Assembly (NCBI GenBank): GCA_028289345.1 | Contig: JANQQL010000031.1 | Span: 62,001-126,000, forward strand | From: Planctomycetota bacterium | GTDB lineage: Bacteria; Planctomycetota; B15-G4; SIAN01 | Direction of reading: 5' to 3' | DNA length: 64,000 nucleotides | Shown here: positions 62,219 through 64,000 of the stretch, piece by piece | Layout of the letters: every line of letters begins with the position of its first letter | Numbering within the stretch: position 1 is the stretch's first letter | Position numbers and translations under genes: made by a program | Notes under the pieces: model-generated | Databases searched by the model: none | Told to the model about the DNA's origin: nothing | What the model saw: only the letters and a program-made list of their open reading frames with translations

Positions 62219-64000
62219 TGCCCCGCAGTCGCGTTTTTTCAAGGTTTGCCACGGCCTCCCTTCAGGGAGGCCGTTTTCTTTGGCTCGCGTGGATCGCAGC
62301 GATCCTGCAATGCGCCGAGTCGGAGCCCGCTCCCTGCGTGTTGTGGGTCACGGTCGACACCCTGCGTCAGGACGCTCTTGGCTGCTATGGGAACGAAGAC
62401 ACGCGGACCCCTCACTTCGACCGATTGGCACGGGAAGGTCTTCGAGTGGCCGAGTGTGTCACCCCGGTGCCACTGACCCTTCCGGCCCACGCCTCCCTGT
62501 TCACCGGGCGTTTGCCTCCCGACCTGGGACTCCACGACAACTCGCCTTATGCCCTGAGTGCCGAGATTCCGACCTTGGCCACGATTCTTCGCGAGAATGG
62601 CTACGCCACCGGAGCCTCGATCGGCGGCCAACCGCTGGCCGCCGGATGTGGTCTGGAACAAGGCTTCGACAGCTATGACAGTCCCACGATTGCCAAGCGA
62701 GGCAGCCTGACCTTCGCCGAGCGCAGCGCCAAGGAAGTGACGGAACGAGCGTTGCGCTGGTTGAATTCTTCCGCGAAGAATTCGCCTCAGTTTCTGTGGG
62801 TCCACTACTTCGATCCCCACCACCCGTACACTCCGCCGCCAGAGCTCGCCTCGAAACGGGCCCACGAACGCGATCGCTACGCCGCGGAAGTCACTCACGT
62901 CGACCAGGAGTTCGCCCGTGTCCTGGACACGCTGCAAGAAGACTCTCGACGCTGGCTCGTGGTGGTCACCTCCGACCATGGGGAAGGGCTCGGTGACCAC
63001 GGCGAAGCAACTCACGGGTACCAGGTGTTCGACAGCACCATGGTGGTGCCGCTGCTACTCGCCGAAGTCCACGGCTCGACCATTGCACCTCCCCGGGTTT
63101 CCGCTCCCCCTCAACACGCCTGCTTGATCGACCTATTGCCGACGACTTTGGATTGGCTTGGTCAGGCTTCCCCTGCCGGCCTGCCCGGACGATCGTTGCT
63201 GAGCGAATCTGCTGAGGAACCCGGGGCCTACATCGAAAGCCTGGCTGGTTCTCTGCATTTCGGGTGGGCCCAAATCACGGGTTGGCGAACTTCGGAAGGG
63301 GTGCTGCTTTGGGCGGGCGCCCAGGCAAGTCACCCCTCGATGAAATCAACCACGGTGACAAGCGAGAGCGACGCGACGCTCTGGTGGTCGGAGAACGGCG
63401 AGGCTCCTGGGGGAAGGACTTGCCGCCACTGGGCCGAACAACTCCACCACGGAAGGACCCAGTCCACCCCCACGGAGCAGGAAGCCATCCTCGAATCCAT
63501 CGTCAGCTTGGGCTACGTCGGCGGGCCAAGGGATCCGCAGCGCCATCGTCTGCTCTCCCCGGAGGTCAATCAGACCCTGCCTTCTCCGGTGGCGAGACGA
63601 GGGATGATCCAAGAGTTCCTGCAAGCCGTCGAAGAACTGGGCACCCCCGCCGGGGGAGCGGCGGCAGATCGGTTCGAGCGCCTCTGCCGCGAAGATCCGG
63701 ACAACCCCACGTTCTGGTTCTACGCAGCCCGAGCCTGGATGAAGCGCTCGCAGTCCCGACGGTCGGCGGACGATGCCCGCCAGGCCGCCGTACGATTCGC
63801 CGAATCCCTCGCGCGACGCGATTCGGTGGACTCCCGCATGCTGGAAATCAAAGCCCTCGCCATGGGAGGAGAATTCGATCGAGCCAAGGAGCAGGCGACC
63901 GCCCTGCACACTCGGTCCCCCACCGCCGAAACGATGGAGTTGCTCGGCGCGCTCCATGTCGAGGCTCGATCGATCGATGGGGTCATCGCCAACCCGCACT
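62218..64000 (+). CDS. Sulfatase-fold (alkaline phosphatase superfamily) protein, TPR-like tail, partial
   Basis: The frame is open from ATG 62218 to the end of the window (594 residues seen). A hydrophobic N-terminus (FLWLAWIAAILQC) is a signal or anchor. The catalytic domain begins VLWVTVDTLRQDALGCYG (metal Asp47) and includes PLTLPAHASLFTG, with Thr87 where sulfatases have the Cys/Ser that becomes formylglycine. FLWVHYFDPHHPY, then VVTSDHGEGLGDHGEATHG (metal ligands) follow. ESIVSLGYVGGP marks the family's C-terminal edge. From about residue 460 helical repeats resemble TPR. A Thr nucleophile suggests a phosphodiesterase/phosphotransferase reaction rather than a classical sulfatase. The start shares a base with the exbD stop. 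Confidence 0.85.
   Translation, partial: MPRSRVFSRFATASLQGGRFLWLAWIAAILQCAESEPAPCVLWVTVDTLRQDALGCYGNEDTRTPHFDRLAREGLRVAECVTPVPLTLPAHASLFTGRLPPDLGLHDNSPYALSAEIPTLATILRENGYATGASIGGQPLAAGCGLEQGFDSYDSPTIAKRGSLTFAERSAKEVTERALRWLNSSAKNSPQFLWVHYFDPHHPYTPPPELASKRAHERDRYAAEVTHVDQEFARVLDTLQEDSRRWLVVVTSDHGEGLGDHGEATHGYQVFDSTMVVPLLLAEVHGSTIAPPRVSAPPQHACLIDLLPTTLDWLGQASPAGLPGRSLLSESAEEPGAYIESLAGSLHFGWAQITGWRTSEGVLLWAGAQASHPSMKSTTVTSESDATLWWSENGEAPGGRTCRHWAEQLHHGRTQSTPTEQEAILESIVSLGYVGGPRDPQRHRLLSPEVNQTLPSPVARRGMIQEFLQAVEELGTPAGGAAADRFERLCREDPDNPTFWFYAARAWMKRSQSRRSADDARQAAVRFAESLARRDSVDSRMLEIKALAMGGEFDRAKEQATALHTRSPTAETMELLGALHVEARSIDGVIANPH
62252..62281 (+). terminator. Intrinsic terminator inside the sulfatase-fold gene's start
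   Basis: CGGCCTCCC (62252-62260) and GGGAGGCCG (62265-62273) make a perfect 9-bp stem with a TTCA loop, followed at once by TTTTCTTT. It is a textbook Rho-independent terminator placed 34 bases after the exbD stop, yet within the signal-peptide codons of the next gene. Confidence 0.82.

Noticed and set aside
1..64000. CRISPR arrays, insertion sequences, integrases, prophage genes, attachment sites
   Set aside because: No regularly spaced direct repeats, transposase or integrase motifs, or duplicated tRNA 3' ends were seen. The one tRNA gene has no neighbouring integrase.

Overview
The window is GC-rich, gene-dense bacterial chromosome, most likely from a member of the Planctomycetota. The lines of evidence are: a secreted protein with a C-terminal domain of a type I associate with planctomycete surface proteins (22950-24158); a eukaryotic-like Ser/Thr kinase fused to TPRs; many TPR lipoproteins; two sigma factors of ECF type; sulfatase-family and ExbB/ExbD-TPR genes; and an 88-residue conserved small protein of planctomycete type (12538-12804). 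LpxK, a WaaP-like kinase, a BamA-type barrel and two secretins show that the cell has an outer membrane. No insertion sequence, prophage or CRISPR array was seen. The phylum assignment is inference from gene content.

Layout. 1-2.6 kb: end of a trans-sulfuration PLP enzyme, HU, a WaaP-like kinase and dtd. 2.6-10.1 kb, minus strand: envelope/glycan cluster with a TPR lipoprotein, BamA/TamA-like barrel, SAM methyltransferase, MraY/WecA-family phosphotransferase, GT4 glycosyltransferase and LpxK, with a probable 38-residue membrane peptide in between. 10.1-15.6 kb: a small secreted unknown, an orphan ParA, the 88-residue protein and a large carboxypeptidase-regulatory-like protein. 15.6-22.6 kb: kinase-TPR, coiled-coil secreted protein, arylamine N-acetyltransferase-like enzyme, and an anti-sigma/sigma pair. 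22.9-28.7 kb: two secreted proteins, one a parallel beta-helix, a Bax-inhibitor-1 family protein, an ECF sigma factor and a His-rich exported protein.

29.0-40.4 kb is a complete Tad/Flp pilus operon read right to left: secretin, Flp pilin, prepilin peptidase, TadE, CpaB, TadG, CpaE/TadZ, CpaF/TadA, TadB, TadC and a TadD-like TPR lipoprotein. Most genes overlap or nearly touch. Two strong RNA hairpins flank the pilin gene. A tRNA-Cys(GCA) gene lies just upstream. 40.9-47.5 kb (minus): trxB, pepA, a cysteine-desulfurase-family enzyme and a large membrane-TPR protein.

47.5-64 kb reads rightward: mtaB and a family 4/5-type uracil-DNA glycosylase, then an unusual envelope assembly. It has a PilM-PilN fusion, a PilO-like protein, an anchored Fn3-like protein in the PilP position and a secretin lipoprotein. 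Two exported TPR proteins, one ExbB/TolQ, two ExbD/TolR proteins and a sulfatase-fold protein with a TPR-like tail follow. There is no PilB/PilT ATPase, PilC or pilin gene here. An ATPase-independent secretin machine powered by a proton channel is the most interesting hypothesis in the window.
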